Assembly (NCBI RefSeq): GCF_963966145.1
Contig: NC_091051.1
Span: 20,336,001 to 20,400,000 of the forward strand
Reading direction: 5' to 3'
DNA from: Tenebrio molitor
Lineage: Eukaryota; Arthropoda; Insecta; Coleoptera; Tenebrionidae
DNA length: 64,000 nucleotides
The translations under genes were made by a program, and so were the position numbers. Below, piece after piece: positions 1 through 11,032 of this stretch. Under the pieces are notes generated by a model that worked only from the letters and a program-made list of their open reading frames with translations, made no database searches and had not been told where the DNA came from. Every line of letters begins with the position of its first letter. Positions within the stretch are counted from its first letter, which is position 1.

Positions 1-3000
1 TACTTTTTGCAAACGTAATCTTAGTTGTCCTAGATGTGGTGAATCCCATGAGGTAAAGGAGTGCAAATCTACTGTTTTAAGATGCATAAACTGTGTCTTC
101 CTCAATTCAAAGACCAATCTGACTGGTGTAAACGCTGCTCATGCATGTTGGGACACTAACGAATGTCAGTATTATTTAAATCTAATAGCTAATATAAAGA
201 AAGATTTATTTGGTGATGTTACTTTACCTTCATATCAACTAAATTCGGATTCACTATTATATCAAGAGGCAGTTAATATTGAATCGTTGTCTTTGTTTGT
301 TGATAGTAATATCACCCTAACTGGAGGTGACCGTCTGATAAGTCCTTTAGACCTTGGCTCCTCTGTTGCGTCTGCCTCCAATAGTGTACGTAAGCCTGAG
401 CAGATCTCATTCTTGGTTCAGTACCTAAATGCCGGTGGTATGAATACTAAGATATCTGATTTTTTTGAATCAACTGGTGGTTCTCAGAGTGACGTCATTG
501 CCGTGTCCGAGACTTGGCTATCTGATAATGTTTTATCCTTGGAAATTGCTGATAATAGCATTTACGACATCTACAGAAAGGACAGAAACTTTACTGATCT
601 TGGCCTCGTGCGTGGTGGTGGCGTTTTGCTGCTAATTCACAAATCTTATCGGGTCTTTCAACTGAATCTTGACCATATTATTGTCCATTTGCCTATTATT
701 GATATAATAGGTTGTAAAGTTGTATTGAATTCCCAATCTTTTGTGTTCGTTTTTGTTATTTATATACCACCTCAAACCTCTGTTGATGACTTTGCCACCC
801 TGATGAAGTTTTTGGAGGTCTTGGATTACTTGTATGAACACGATGTACTGTTTATAGGTGATTTTAATGTGCCTAATTATATCAATAATAATGGTTGCAG
901 AATAGACTCTAAAAACGAACTTTTACTTAATTTTTGTAGTATTTTAAATCTTAAACAATTCAATTATTATATTACGAATTGTGATAATCGTTGTTTAGAT
1001 CTAATACTATCAAGTTTTGATTGCAGTTTTATGCTCGATTCCGCTCCCCTGTTAATTGGAAGTGCGCTTCATCCTCCTTTATTTTGTATTTGTTCTCTGA
1101 AGTCGCCTTGTCGCAAGTTTTTCAAAAGTTCCAAAAGTTGCCGCGGGGAAGAACGATTTAATTTCCGTAAAGCTAACCTGTTGGGTCTCTACGATTGTAT
1201 TGCGAATTGTGACTGGAGTTTTCTGCATGCTGTGAACGATGTGAATGTGGCAGTCGGTTTATTTTATGAAAAGTTATATGACATGTTTCGGCAGTTTGTA
1301 CCGCTGAACAGAGCGAATTCTTCACATTATCCGGTCTGGTATACAACCGACATTATTAGGAAATTAAAACACAAGTTTAAGGTTTTTAAAAGATACAAAA
1401 AAACTAAGTCACGCTCTACATTAATTGAATTTAGGACCTTGAGACGTGATCTTAAGATCAGCATTAATGCAGCATACCATGAGTATATTTCTACGGTTGA
1501 ACAGCAACTAACTCACGACCCTCGTTGTTTTTGGTCATTTGTGAACCATAAAAGGAAGTCTAGTACTATTCCTTCAGTTATGCAATTAGATGAGGTCGAG
1601 TACTCCACCCCGCATACTATCGCTAACGCCTTTCTATCCTACTTCGAAAAGAATTTTTCGTCACCATCAATGACGGATTTTCAGTTTAATAATCCTTGTA
1701 ACAACAATTATATTCATTTGCCAAGTATTTCTACTGATGATACCCTAAGGCATCTTTTAAAACTGAAGCCGTCTTCTGCCAGCGGTGATGATGCCCTTCC
1801 TGGTTTTATCCTTAAGGATTGTGCTCAAATACTGGTTACGCCTTTGCATTTTTTATACAATTTAATTTTAACAACCTCAGTTTATCCTTGCTTATGGAAG
1901 GTTGGTAAGATATGTCCTATATTCAAGTCGGGTAAGAAGAATATTATCTCAAATTATAGACCTGTCACCATTCTACCGCATATTTCCAAGGTATTTGAGT
2001 CTATTATTTACTCTTATATATATACTAATGTACAAAATGTTATCTCTGAACATCAGCATGAATTTTTTAGGGGTAGGTCTACGTCCACCAATTTATCTTG
2101 CATCTCGCATTTCATTTCAGCTGCGTTGGATAAAAATACTCAGGTTGATGTCATCTACACCGACTTTTCAAAAGCATTTGATCGCATCGATCATAACATC
2201 TTATTAAATAAACTCAGACACTTCGGGTTCAGTGACTCTCTTTTAAATCTATTCGAGTCTTATTTATCGGATCGTTTTTGTTACGTAAATGTTTTAGGTT
2301 TCTATTCTGCTCGGCTAGTTGTAAATTCAGGTGTTCCCCAAGGGTCTAATTTAGGTCCCTTGCTTTTCCTTTTGTTTATTAACGATATCGTTGAAATATT
2401 TAGTTTAAATGTGCTTTTGTTTGCTGATGATGTTAAGCTGTATTCTACTATTAGAGATATTTCTGACTGTATGCGTTTGCAATCAAATGTTGATGTGCTT
2501 TATGGTTGGTGTCGCAGTAATGGTCTCCCCTTGAATCGTGACAAATGCTACATTCTCTCGTTCTCTCGTAAGACCAAGCCGCTTATGTTCGATTATAGAA
2601 TTGGGAATGCTTTATTGACTAGGTGTTTCACTTTCAAGGATTTAGGCGTTACATTTGATGCTCAATTCACCTTCAATGAACATGTTGATATTATTGTGGC
2701 ATCATCAGTCAAAACTTTAGGTTTCATCTTTCGATCGTGCAAACGATTCAGGTCTGAGAGTTGCTTAAGGGCACTTTATTTTACCTTGGTCAGATCTAAA
2801 TTGGAGTACTGTTCAATTGTATGGTCGCCGATCTATCGAAGAGGTGCTGATGCTTTGGAGTCGGTTCAGAGGAAGTTTGCCAAGTATCTTCTGTTCAAGT
2901 TAATTGCGGAATTTCCTCCAAGAGGTACTCCTAATTCTGTTCTTTATGATATGGCAAATCTGCGTTCTCTCAATATGAGACTTAATGATAGCTTTCTGAT

Positions 3001-3375
3001 ATTTCTATATAAGATCATACACGGCATTATTAATTCTCCCTTCTTCTTATCCCAAATTTATTTCAATGTGCCTCGGGCAAATCTTAGATCTGGTCGTTTT
3101 TTTTATGTTCCGCGAGCAGCTACTAATATACTGCATCGTTCCCCTCTTTATACTGCCTGCACATTATTCAATAGCAACTGTAGTGAGTGCGATATTTTTG
3201 TGATTAGTCTTGGACAATTTAAGAGATTGATTACCTGCATTTCAGAGGTTTAATTGAGCGTTTCCCGTAACGGGTACACAGTCGCTTTCTGAGCTGTTGC
3301 TTTGTATAACGCTGTTTACTGTTGGTTTTTGTTTGGGTGTACAACCTGTTAACCAACATACCAAAAAAAAAAAAA
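1..3375 (+). mobile_element. Non-LTR retrotransposon (LINE), 5' end outside the window, with 3' A13 tail
   Basis: The element holds one long open frame with zinc knuckles, an apurinic-type endonuclease and a reverse transcriptase. A 109-bp 3' untranslated stretch follows and ends in 13 consecutive A residues at 3,363-3,375, as expected for target-primed insertion. The left end lies before base 1, so the 5' UTR and any target duplication cannot be judged. The reading frame is undamaged, so this is a young copy and possibly still competent. It belongs to the APE-type LINE group (Jockey/CR1/I-like); the exact clade is not assigned. Confidence 0.9.
2..3253 (+). CDS. LINE polyprotein: zinc knuckles, endonuclease, reverse transcriptase
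   Basis: The frame is open from base 2 to the stop at 3,251-3,253 and runs off the left edge (about 1,083 residues visible). In order: a CCHC-type knuckle with Cys at 26 and 35, His at 47 and Cys at 62; a second Cys/His cluster ending near 160; the endonuclease from about 415, with LNAGGMNTK, SETWL and GDFN (855-866); then the reverse transcriptase with AFDRIDH (2,170-2,190), GVPQGS (2,332-2,349) and the catalytic FADD (2,420-2,431). The endonuclease motif usually read SDH is ALH here, keeping His but not Asp. RNA binding, target nicking and target-primed cDNA synthesis are the expected roles. The knuckles, normally part of ORF1, are in frame with the endonuclease and no stop separates them. 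The true start is not visible. Confidence 0.88.
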   Translation, partial: TFCKRNLSCPRCGESHEVKECKSTVLRCINCVFLNSKTNLTGVNAAHACWDTNECQYYLNLIANIKKDLFGDVTLPSYQLNSDSLLYQEAVNIESLSLFVDSNITLTGGDRLISPLDLGSSVASASNSVRKPEQISFLVQYLNAGGMNTKISDFFESTGGSQSDVIAVSETWLSDNVLSLEIADNSIYDIYRKDRNFTDLGLVRGGGVLLLIHKSYRVFQLNLDHIIVHLPIIDIIGCKVVLNSQSFVFVFVIYIPPQTSVDDFATLMKFLEVLDYLYEHDVLFIGDFNVPNYINNNGCRIDSKNELLLNFCSILNLKQFNYYITNCDNRCLDLILSSFDCSFMLDSAPLLIGSALHPPLFCICSLKSPCRKFFKSSKSCRGEERFNFRKANLLGLYDCIANCDWSFLHAVNDVNVAVGLFYEKLYDMFRQFVPLNRANSSHYPVWYTTDIIRKLKHKFKVFKRYKKTKSRSTLIEFRTLRRDLKISINAAYHEYISTVEQQLTHDPRCFWSFVNHKRKSSTIPSVMQLDEVEYSTPHTIANAFLSYFEKNFSSPSMTDFQFNNPCNNNYIHLPSISTDDTLRHLLKLKPSSASGDDALPGFILKDCAQILVTPLHFLYNLILTTSVYPCLWKVGKICPIFKSGKKNIISNYRPVTILPHISKVFESIIYSYIYTNVQNVISEHQHEFFRGRSTSTNLSCISHFISAALDKNTQVDVIYTDFSKAFDRIDHNILLNKLRHFGFSDSLLNLFESYLSDRFCYVNVLGFYSARLVVNSGVPQGSNLGPLLFLLFINDIVEIFSLNVLLFADDVKLYSTIRDISDCMRLQSNVDVLYGWCRSNGLPLNRDKCYILSFSRKTKPLMFDYRIGNALLTRCFTFKDLGVTFDAQFTFNEHVDIIVASSVKTLGFIFRSCKRFRSESCLRALYFTLVRSKLEYCSIVWSPIYRRGADALESVQRKFAKYLLFKLIAEFPPRGTPNSVLYDMANLRSLNMRLNDSFLIFLYKIIHGIINSPFFLSQIYFNVPRANLRSGRFFYVPRAATNILHRSPLYTACTLFNSNCSECDIFVISLGQFKRLITCISEV

Positions 3376-3435
3376 TGCAATACGAATGTGGCCTTTGTAA
3401 CAATCACCGCATTATCCTGTGTATGATTAATTACT

Positions 3436-3550
3436 TTCGAGCAAAACATTTTCGAGAAACTGCCGTTCGAGCAAAGTCATATTCGAGCAATTGACTTTCG
3501 AGCAGCTGATTTCGAGCAATTCGTCTTCGAGCAATTGCATTCGAGCAATT
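3436..3550 (+). repeat. Eight-unit array of TTCGAGCAA-type motif, about 15-bp period
   Basis: TTCGAG starts at 3,436, 3,451, 3,466, 3,482, 3,497, 3,511, 3,526 and 3,540, a spacing of 14-16 bp. The usual unit is TTCGAGCAA plus six variable bases. The array begins 60 bp after the LINE poly-A tail. I do not recognise the family; it may be the end of another element or a binding-site cluster. Confidence 0.85.
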
Positions 3551-4831
3551 TACCTAGATTCGTCAAAGTTTACATTTTAAATTGATCTATCTTTTATCCG
3601 TCGCCTGCGAAGACTACAATCGTTTACATTACCCGAATATTCTATCGAGGAGTATGCAGATATGTATTTTGTGTATGGGAATATAGCGGAAAGGCTACTG
3701 CTGCTGTCCGAAGGTATGCTAATGCTTGTATTAGGGCAAACGGAGGACATTTTGAACATTTATTATGATTTTTTTCAATACAAATACAAATAAATAAAGT
3801 TACACCAAAATTAACGAATCTTATTAGTAGTATTAGGTGGTTAGTGCTCGATTTCAAATCCCTTTAGAGGTTGATCGAGATGTGGTATCACAAATAAAGC
3901 TGCAGAATTAATTTCAGTTTATTGCAGCAATAAAAAAGGACTTACTTCAAGGTTGCAGTGAATCTAGATAAATATTTCGAATGAATTATTGATTTTGACC
4001 TTAAAAAATGCAATCCTGGTAGTTTTTGATGAAATATTATCCAAGGGAAGTATTCAAAACCGAAACGTCATTGTGACAATAAGTACTCGATAAAATCTGA
4101 CAAAGGCATTGTTGTCTTTTAGTTGCTCAGCAATTAACTTTCATTTCAGAACTTTAACTATTTATTTAATTATTACAACAATAAAATGGTGCAAAAGCTC
4201 CCAAACAGTGGGGCACCATTTTAAATTTTTATCTTTGAGAAAACCATTTATGTTGGGAAAAAATGGTATTAAGGTTTTCGACCATATTTTCACTCAGAAA
4301 CTCACCCTGACATTCTTGGGAGACCATTCCCTAACACCCTGTATATTTGTAAATCGCTTATGAAACTACAGTAGATGACGTTGTCAAATCTTCTCTACGA
4401 TGACATATGTCAAAGTTAAGACAGTCAACTTTTTTTTTTAATAGTACATTAAACATTTCTTAGTCTATTCTTGTAAAGCTTTTTTTTCTACATTTGAATG
4501 TGTAAAAAAAGTTGACGTGTAAAATATCCCGAAACTTTAAAAGGTAATAACTTTAAAATTCGTTGATCAAATTTTTTTAAATTTGGCACAGTACTTCAGT
4601 ATGGATGAAAGGACTATTGTACCAATTTTAAGCAATTTTCGCCATTTTTCAATGTTACTCCAGTTCATCCTTAAATAAATATTCACTTACAATCATTCCC
4701 TACAACCTAAAATACTTAATGACAACGTCAATCAATTCAAAGTAGGATTAGAATCAGATAAGGGTTATTTCACATTAAAAGTCAAGACAATGACATTGAT
4801 GTCCCACTTTTTTTGCCCGCAATTTTTTTTA
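3551..4831. other. AT-rich stretch without a supported gene
   Basis: Only short chance frames occur. The end-of-element motif ACACCCTGTATA near 4,334-4,345 recurs elsewhere in the window (for example 40,055 and 31,848) and suggests decayed short inverted-repeat elements. Nothing else is supportable. Confidence 0.6.
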
Positions 4832-5100
4832 CTATACCGGCCAAAAAATTTTGGCCGTCATTGTCTGTCAATTCAAAAAAAAATTGGTAATCCGTACTTT
4901 ATTGTCATCATTACCGTCTTGATTATGAACGTTATTTTTTGGGTGGTAAATTTTAAAACTCAAAATTATTTTGTCATTTCTACTACACAGAACGTTTACC
5001 TCAGGTTATCTATGTGTACGACTGCTCTAATTTTGTTTATTCATGTCGGATTTTTGGAATGTCTGAGCTTCAAACAGTTTAAATTGATTGTCACTTTTAT
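4832..5100 (+). repeat. Copy of the TA-flanked element also present at 58,858-59,494
   Basis: From ACCGGCCAAAAAATTTTGG to the segment ending CAAACAGTTTAAATTGATTG, this matches 58,862-59,400 almost base for base. The second copy carries a 280-bp insertion that is missing here at about 4,910-4,920, so this copy is an empty-site witness. No coding capacity is credible. Confidence 0.8.
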
Positions 5101-5744
5101 GGCATTAGTCATTTGAAATTACTTTAAAACTGTACTTATATGGAAAATATTCAATCCAAATTATGATTTTCTGGTCCCTTTGTGCCTTTATTTGGTTCAA
5201 AAATATGAAAAAAATGCTGTTGCAAATGACAAGTGGTTTTTTGCAACTTGAGTCAACTATAGGTACCATGAATATAGCCCCAGGATCTTCAGACCAATTG
5301 TGAAAATTACGTGCATTTAGTTTTGCGCTATAAATCCGCATAAGGGCAGAAAAGCCATGTACAGTTCAAGCACAAAAGTTGAGTACGCCACTGATATCAC
5401 GTTAGGACGAATAGTAAGATTTAAAAAGTTATCGAGTGCAAAGCAAAAAAGGTGCAAAAAGTTTTGTTACGCGGGTCGGGTGCTAGTACCGCGTGCAGAT
5501 TAGTTGTTTTCAGTGCGACCTTCGGCTATTGTTTGGTTGGAATTTTGCGTCTCAGTGTGTCATAATCATGGAAAATTATACCAATAGTGAAATGACCGAT
5601 ATGGTAGGTACTTTGTTACGGAAGTGCAGATGGTGTTGTCTTAAGGGCACAAGCTTTGTATCGCAAAAAGTTTCCGGCGCGTCGTGTTCCGCATTCGCAA
5701 ACATTTCTGGCTGTTGTCTACGGGAATAGTTATTTACATTACCA
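5101..5744. other. No gene or element recognised
   Basis: Short frames on both strands lack motifs. The segment is slightly more GC-rich at 5,470-5,720, but nothing in it can be named. Confidence 0.5.
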
Positions 5745-5845
5745 GATGCGTAAGTGAACTTTTTTTGCCAAGGAGGTAGTTCAAGACCCGAGGCGACAGC
5801 CGAGGGCCGTGAAACCTCCGCGGTGAAAGAAGAAACTTGCGCATC
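5745..5845. repeat. Imperfect hairpin with GC-rich tip
   Basis: The outer arms are GATGCGTAAG and CTTGCGCATC, the inner arms GGAGGTAGTTC and ACCTCC. The tip is CCCGAGGCGACAGCCGAGGG (5,786-5,805), itself a near palindrome. It has the architecture shared with other hairpins in this window (see findings). Confidence 0.7.
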
Positions 5846-6301
5846 GTGTATTGTATTAAATTTTTCCTACTACGAAGCACCAACATTTTATAATGTTAAA
5901 AAAAAATAGCAAAAATCGTGCCGTATCGCGACCGTCCTTGGATCTTGGAAGTAAAAACCATAGCAACAGCTTTTACAAACATTTTATTTTTCGTCTTCAA
6001 ACGGCGTGAATTGTGTAAGTGCGTGTAATCCGTAATAATGTTAGTTTGATAGTTTGCGGTGATTGGTATTTATGCAACAAGTCTTCCCGCAAAATATGGA
6101 ATGTGACGGAATTGAAAGAGCCGCTGGAATTACATTAGGCTCATTGTCGCCTGTCAAGTCGGGTGAGCGATATAACCTAACTTTCCAACAATTCATAAAT
6201 CACAATAAATGTGAATAAGTAGATTAATTTTCCTTTGTTGTATTCAATTGGACTAATTAAACTACATATTATTATAAAATGTGTTGCTGTTTTCATATAT
6301 A
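5846..6301. other. No gene recognised
   Basis: Only AT-rich sequence with short chance frames is seen. Confidence 0.5.
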
Positions 6302-6477
6302 ATATACCAAGGGACAGATATATTGCCGGAAATTTTTTCGAGCAGTCCTGACAGACGAGTGTTTGCCGCAAGAAAATTACACGAGGGCTTCAGCCCGAGG
6401 GTAATTTTGAGCGACAAACACGAGTGTTGGACTGCAAGAAAAAATTTCTGGCGATATATATCTGTCCCGAGGTATAT
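6302..6477. repeat. 176-bp fold-back element with GC-rich tip
   Basis: Arms of about 70 bp run from GGGACAGATATAT (6,311) to ATATATATCTGTCCC (ending 6,468). They stay paired through GTGTTTGCCGC and GCGACAAACAC and through GAAAATTAC and GTAATTTT. The loop is ACGAGGGCTTCAGCCCGAGG. No protein is encoded. It is probably a small non-autonomous element or a hairpin of the class described in findings. Confidence 0.8.
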
Positions 6478-6523
6478 TCGGAAGAGAATCGCCCGAAAAA
6501 TTTTTTCCCTAGGGCAATTATAT

Positions 6524-6551
6524 CGGAAATTTTCCCTAGGGAAAATTTCCG
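6524..6551. repeat. Perfect 28-bp palindrome centred on CCCTAGGG
   Basis: The sequence reads CGGAAATTTTCCC, then TA at the centre, then the exact complement in reverse. A related half-site TTTTTTCCCTAGGG lies just upstream at 6,501-6,514. Confidence 0.95.
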
Positions 6552-7199
6552 CTTAATTAAATTGTGATTGGTTGCTATTCAAACAATTCGGAGTTGTGAT
6601 TTGTCAATATAAATCATGTGACATTTGAGGGCGATTCTCCATTTAATGATTTGGGTACCTCAATCGAAATTGTCACAAAATAAAATAAATTCTCCTCGTC
6701 CCGTAAGGAATCTCCTAGTCGCGTAAGTATTTTACTTTCGTAGCTAGCAACCACACACAAGATAGGATTCACTTTCGATTACAAGTGTGTTGCTAGGGCA
6801 GTAGATGAAACTTTCTAGATACGTAGTAGGAAAAATGATACTTTTCGATTGCATTCGCCAGCAAGAGTTTTGTGAGTACCTACATAATTCAAATGTGCGT
6901 CGATCAACCTGACTTTTTTGCAAATAGTGTTGTTAACGGAATGTTTAACAACACCCATATTCATCAGCGCAAATCCCGGACGATGCAACAAGTTTTGCAA
7001 GGGTTCGGGACAATCTACATAGAAGGGCACAGGCCGACATTTTGAACAATGTGTGTAATAATTGTAAGTAGGAACGGTAGGTACTGCTTAGTTGTGGTTT
7101 TTGCTTGATTTTCCTTTTTCCTTTCACTTGGTTTTCCCTCTTATCTTACACATTTTTGCGGCTGTGTGTTTAAAGTGTTTTTCCAACACTAATATCTTT
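6552..7199. other. No gene or element recognised
   Basis: Frames up to about 70 codons exist on the minus strand, but none has recognisable motifs. The stretch borders the large palindrome. Confidence 0.5.
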
Positions 7200-8905
7200 T
7201 TCTAACACTAATATCTTAAACTGTTTTTATAGTGCATTTGAGCTCACACGTTTTCTTATAAAACACGTCGTCAGTAGTAACGTTTTTTATGAAATTATAA
7301 AACACGCCATCAATAGCAACTTATGTATTTTATAATTATAAGATTGTAAAATAGGCAGATGCACATTATTCAAAAAACATTTTATTCATCATTTTTACAG
7401 TAATTATTTCAAAATGAAAAGCACAATTATTGGATTGAAAACTCAGGCCTGTACTTGAGCTAGAACTGCCACATTCCTCCCTATTGCTTAGCTTGGTGCT
7501 CTTGTTTATAACATCTACTTCTTTAACTTCTGCTGTTTCATCCAATGCAAGCGTCCCACCACCAAAGACTTTTCTGGCAATCTTTACTTTCTCTTCAAAG
7601 GATTCTTGTCGTAATGTGAATTAACTTTTCAATAAAGTTCTGCACACTTACCTTCATATCAAGAAAAACCAAAATGACATCTTCGGTTACCTCCTTGATG
7701 CCTTTTTTATTCTTCCAGCCTTTTGTACGAAATTCTTTTCCCTTATTCTTATTTCTTCTGGAACGTTTTGGCACATTTCAACGATGAAAAAAATTTTTTT
7801 TCAAAATTTTTTGATATTATTAGTTATTACCATAGTGCCCACGGCAATCTTCGCATTTTGTGTATTGTGATGCGCCTCGAATAGTTTATGACATTTTAGA
7901 ATAATTTCTGAATTTATTAAAATTTGTGATACCATCTTAGTGTTAGAAAAAATGTTGAAGATAACACGTGTTTTAGAGTTTAAAAATCTCGATCTATTAA
8001 ATCCTCGCTCCCTGCGGTCGCTCTGATTTAAACTACGACCTCGATTTTTAAATCGTCTGTAAAACACTAGTCGTCTTATAGCTATTAAGACAACAAGTGT
8101 TTTATAGACGATTTAAAAATCGAGATCGTAGTTTAAATCAGAGCGACCGCAGGGAGCGAGAATTTAATAGATCGAGATTTTTAAACTATAAAACACGCGT
8201 TGTCTTCAAGATTTTTTCTAACATTAACATCTTATCAGAAATTTTAATAAATTCAGAAATTATTCGAGGCGCGTCACAATACACAAAATGCGGAGGTTGC
8301 CGTGGGTACTATGGTAATAATATCAACAAATTTGCAAAAAAACAATTTTCATCGTTGAAATGTGCCAAAACGTTCCAGATGAAATAAGAAAAAAGGGGCA
8401 ATTTGTTACCAATGAAGTCTAAAAGTGCATACGAAAAGGTGTATGTTTCGTTTCAAGGCCGGAACAATAAAAAAAGCATCACGGAGGTAACGGAAGATGT
8501 CATTTGGGCTTTTCTTGATATGGGGTAAGTGTGTAGAACTTCATTAAAAGTTAATTCACACTACGGCAAGAATCATTTGAAGAAAATGTAAAGATTGCCA
8601 GTTTTCGATGGCCGGGCACTTGCAGTGGATGAAACAGCAGAAGTTAAAGAAGAAGATGTTAGGAACAAGAGCACGAAGCTAATGTGGCAATTCCAATTCA
8701 ATAATTGTACTTTTCACTTTTGTGATAATTACTGTAAAAATGATGAATAAAATGTTACTTGAATAATATGTGTGAGCGTATTTTATGACTCTATAAGATA
8801 CGTTGCTATTGACGACGTGTCTTATGGAGAAAAGCTTATATTATGAGAAACGTAAGGTGTGAGCTCAAATGCACCATGGAAACAGTATAAGATATTAGTG
8901 TTAGA
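7200..8905. repeat. Large imperfect palindrome, arms about 850 bp
   Basis: The left arm (7,200 to about 8,080) matches the reverse complement of the right arm (about 8,090-8,905). Both ends carry CTAACACTAATATCTTA followed by GTGCATTTGAGCTCACAC. Both arms contain a conserved block ending in TTTTACAGTAATTA (7,395 and its mirror at 8,727), and a matching pair of frames lies at 7,801-8,067 (-) and 8,097-8,387 (+). The paired frames arise from inverted duplication and are not genes. The arms are diverged and contain indels. It is most likely a fold-back type element or two head-to-head copies of one element. Confidence 0.8.
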
Positions 8906-9036
8906 AAAATAACTATATACTGTTTCTATGGTGCATTTGAGCTCACACCTTATGTTTCCCATAAAATACGTTTTCCTCTATAAGACACGTCGTCGATAGC
9001 AACGTATTTTATAGAGTCAGAAAATACGCTCACACG
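8769..9036. repeat. Second, nested palindrome sharing an arm with the first
   Basis: TGTGAGCGTATTTTATGACTC at the left mirrors GAGTCAGAAAATACGCTCACA at the right. Between them lie GTGTGAGCTCAAATGCACC and its mirror GGTGCATTTGAGCTCACAC. The terminal 130 bp of the preceding large palindrome are thus present a third time, inverted. Confidence 0.8.
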
Positions 9037-9047
9037 TCTTACGTATC

Positions 9048-9445
9048 CCACCTCCACCCGGCGGCACGGCAATTTTGCCGGAGTACATACACTATTACGG
9101 ATAATACTATCAATTAATAGTGCAGTGCTTATCAACATAATTACCGGCGTCTCGCCTCCACATTTTGACTTTTTTGTGTTTTATGTTCTGTGTCAATGTT
9201 AAGGAATTTCCTCACGATGTGACAAGAGTATAATAATATACCTTTTTGAATTTCAACCACCAATGTGTTCTCTAAGTCCAAAATTTTTAAATTGCGGTAC
9301 TATTCCCGTTGCTGAAATTATAAATGGTAAAATCGAAATTTTTTCTAAACACCAAAAATTTCTCATAGCAACGGAGAGTTCTAAATATTTATTAATTTTT
9401 GTATTATATGTTTGTGTTATATTGTGTGAATTTGGAACAGCTTAT
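9048..9445. repeat. Dispersed repeat, also at 26,209-26,609
   Basis: It begins with CACCCGGCGGCACGGCAATT, followed by TTGCCGG, which forms a short GC-rich hairpin. It runs through ACCGGCGTCTCGCCTCCACA to TGTTATATTGTGTGAA. The two copies differ by small indels; the second has an extra block AAATTTTTAAAAAGAGATTG. At the end of this copy, a 30-bp piece with TGTGTTATATTGTGTGAATT is tandemly duplicated. I cannot assign a family. Confidence 0.75.
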
Positions 9446-9472
9446 GTCTGTGTTATATTGTGTGAATTTGGA

Positions 9473-9665
9473 ACATTTTATTCATCATTTTTACAGTAAT
9501 TATCACAAAAGTGAAAAATACAATTATTGAATTAGATAACACGTGTTTTATAGTTTAAAAATCTCGGTCTATTAAATCCTCGCTCCCTGCGGTCGCTCTG
9601 ATTTAAACTACGACCTCGATTTTTACGTCGTCTATAAAACACTTGTTGTCTTAATAGCTATTTTC
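9473..9665. repeat. Partial third copy of the 7.2-8.9 kb palindrome arm
   Basis: The sequence from ACATTTTATTCATCATTTTTACAG to AAAACACTTGTTGTCTTAATAGC matches 7,375-7,400 and 7,975-8,090, with the middle deleted. It includes the GC-rich core CCTCGCTCCCTGCGGTCGCT. Confidence 0.7.
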
Positions 9666-10548
9666 GGCTATTTAATTCAAAGCAAGGTTTTGTCACTCTC
9701 TGTTTTTAAATGGTTTTTGCGGATATTCATGTTTCGATTTATTAGAATTTTCTGAACCGTCTCGTTCGGGATGGAATTAAGTTAAATTGGACTTACGAAT
9801 TTAAAATGTTTAACCACATTTTCCGTTTATTCACTTCCTGAAGATCCTGAGGTTTTAAGATTCTGACGTATTTCGAATTCACCCTGTAAACTGAACTAAC
9901 GAATGCATGGGGAAACAGCGTACAAAATATCACAACCTCCACAGGTAAGCCACTCTAAAATCACAATCTCACTTGTCCATTCTAAAAAAAAAGAGGTATT
10001 TAACATGCAACCCACACTATATTTCCGAAAAATGCTGGCTACTGAAATTAAAATGTCCAGCTTTTTTTGACAATGTATTGTGGGTTGAATTTATTATTCC
10101 GTCAGGCTCATTATCACTCGTAAAATACCCTGTATAGTTTTATATAATATAAACGATAAAGACACGACAAATATTGTAAGTTTGCAGATAAATGTAGGAT
10201 TTAATACGTACCTAACTCTCAATTATATGGCTTCCACAATTCATCAATGTAGGTATTGGAAAAATTTGTGTAGCAAAATGTGACGAGGAAAATGGACAAA
10301 TTATTATAATACAGGGTATTGCTATGAAAACTTGTGTTGTGTTCAATATCATCGTCAAGAAAATAAAACTTAAACATCCAAACCTAACCTCACAAATTTT
10401 GCCAGAGTGTACCTCTAATTCTATTGAAAAATACAGATTTTTTATGTTTATTTAAAAACAGCATTGGATTTAAATAATATGTATTAATTATTTATGCCTT
10501 GCTCCTTATTCCTCCAAGTACTATCATCCATAGTAATATATTTTTGTA
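9666..10548. other. No gene recognised
   Basis: AT-rich with no supported frame. Traces of short-element ends such as ACCCTGTAAA (9,883) and CAGGGTATTGC (10,313) are visible. Confidence 0.5.
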
Positions 10549-10654
10549 TACAGGGTCATTATAAATGATTGTACCATCGTAGGTGGCTGTGCGCTATGCT
10601 TTAGGTGCGCCGCTACGCCCACTAGTTGTTACAAACATTTATAATGACTCCGTA
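10549..10654. mobile_element. Short inverted-repeat element (about 105 bp)
   Basis: TACAGGGTCATTATAAATG at the left is mirrored by CATTTATAATGACTCCGTA at the right. The interior is GC-richer than the flanks. This is a tiny non-autonomous element of the ACAGGGT-ended class, and no protein is encoded. Confidence 0.65.
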
Positions 10655-11032
10655 GAATATAGTGATTTTTTTTTTAATAAACATTTGTGAATGTCAAAAT
10701 TAAGTAAAAAACCACTCTGTACCACCCCAAAATGTGCACATATGGACCAGCTGTATAACAATTTGACACTAAATCATAATTAAGGTTATGTTCATTTTAC
10801 TTCCCGGACCTGTTTTCCGCGAATTCATTTTCAAAACTAATTTAATGAGAAATCAGCGGAAATATTTTTCGAATTTGAAATAAAGTCTCGCTCGTCAGGG
10901 CGCAGGCTCAGTTAGATTTAAAAAATGTTGACACTCAGTGTGACTAATCGTATTATCATGAAAATCACTGTTTGGCTCATACCAACATGATAACGTTTTG
11001 ACAATTGTTTATTAAAAAATTTCAATTATAGG
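10655..11032. other. No gene or element recognised
   Basis: No supported frame or repeat structure is seen. Confidence 0.5.

Noticed and set aside
7801..8387. Two opposed frames that look like a pair of related genes
   Set aside because: They are the two arms of one palindrome and have no recognisable domain.
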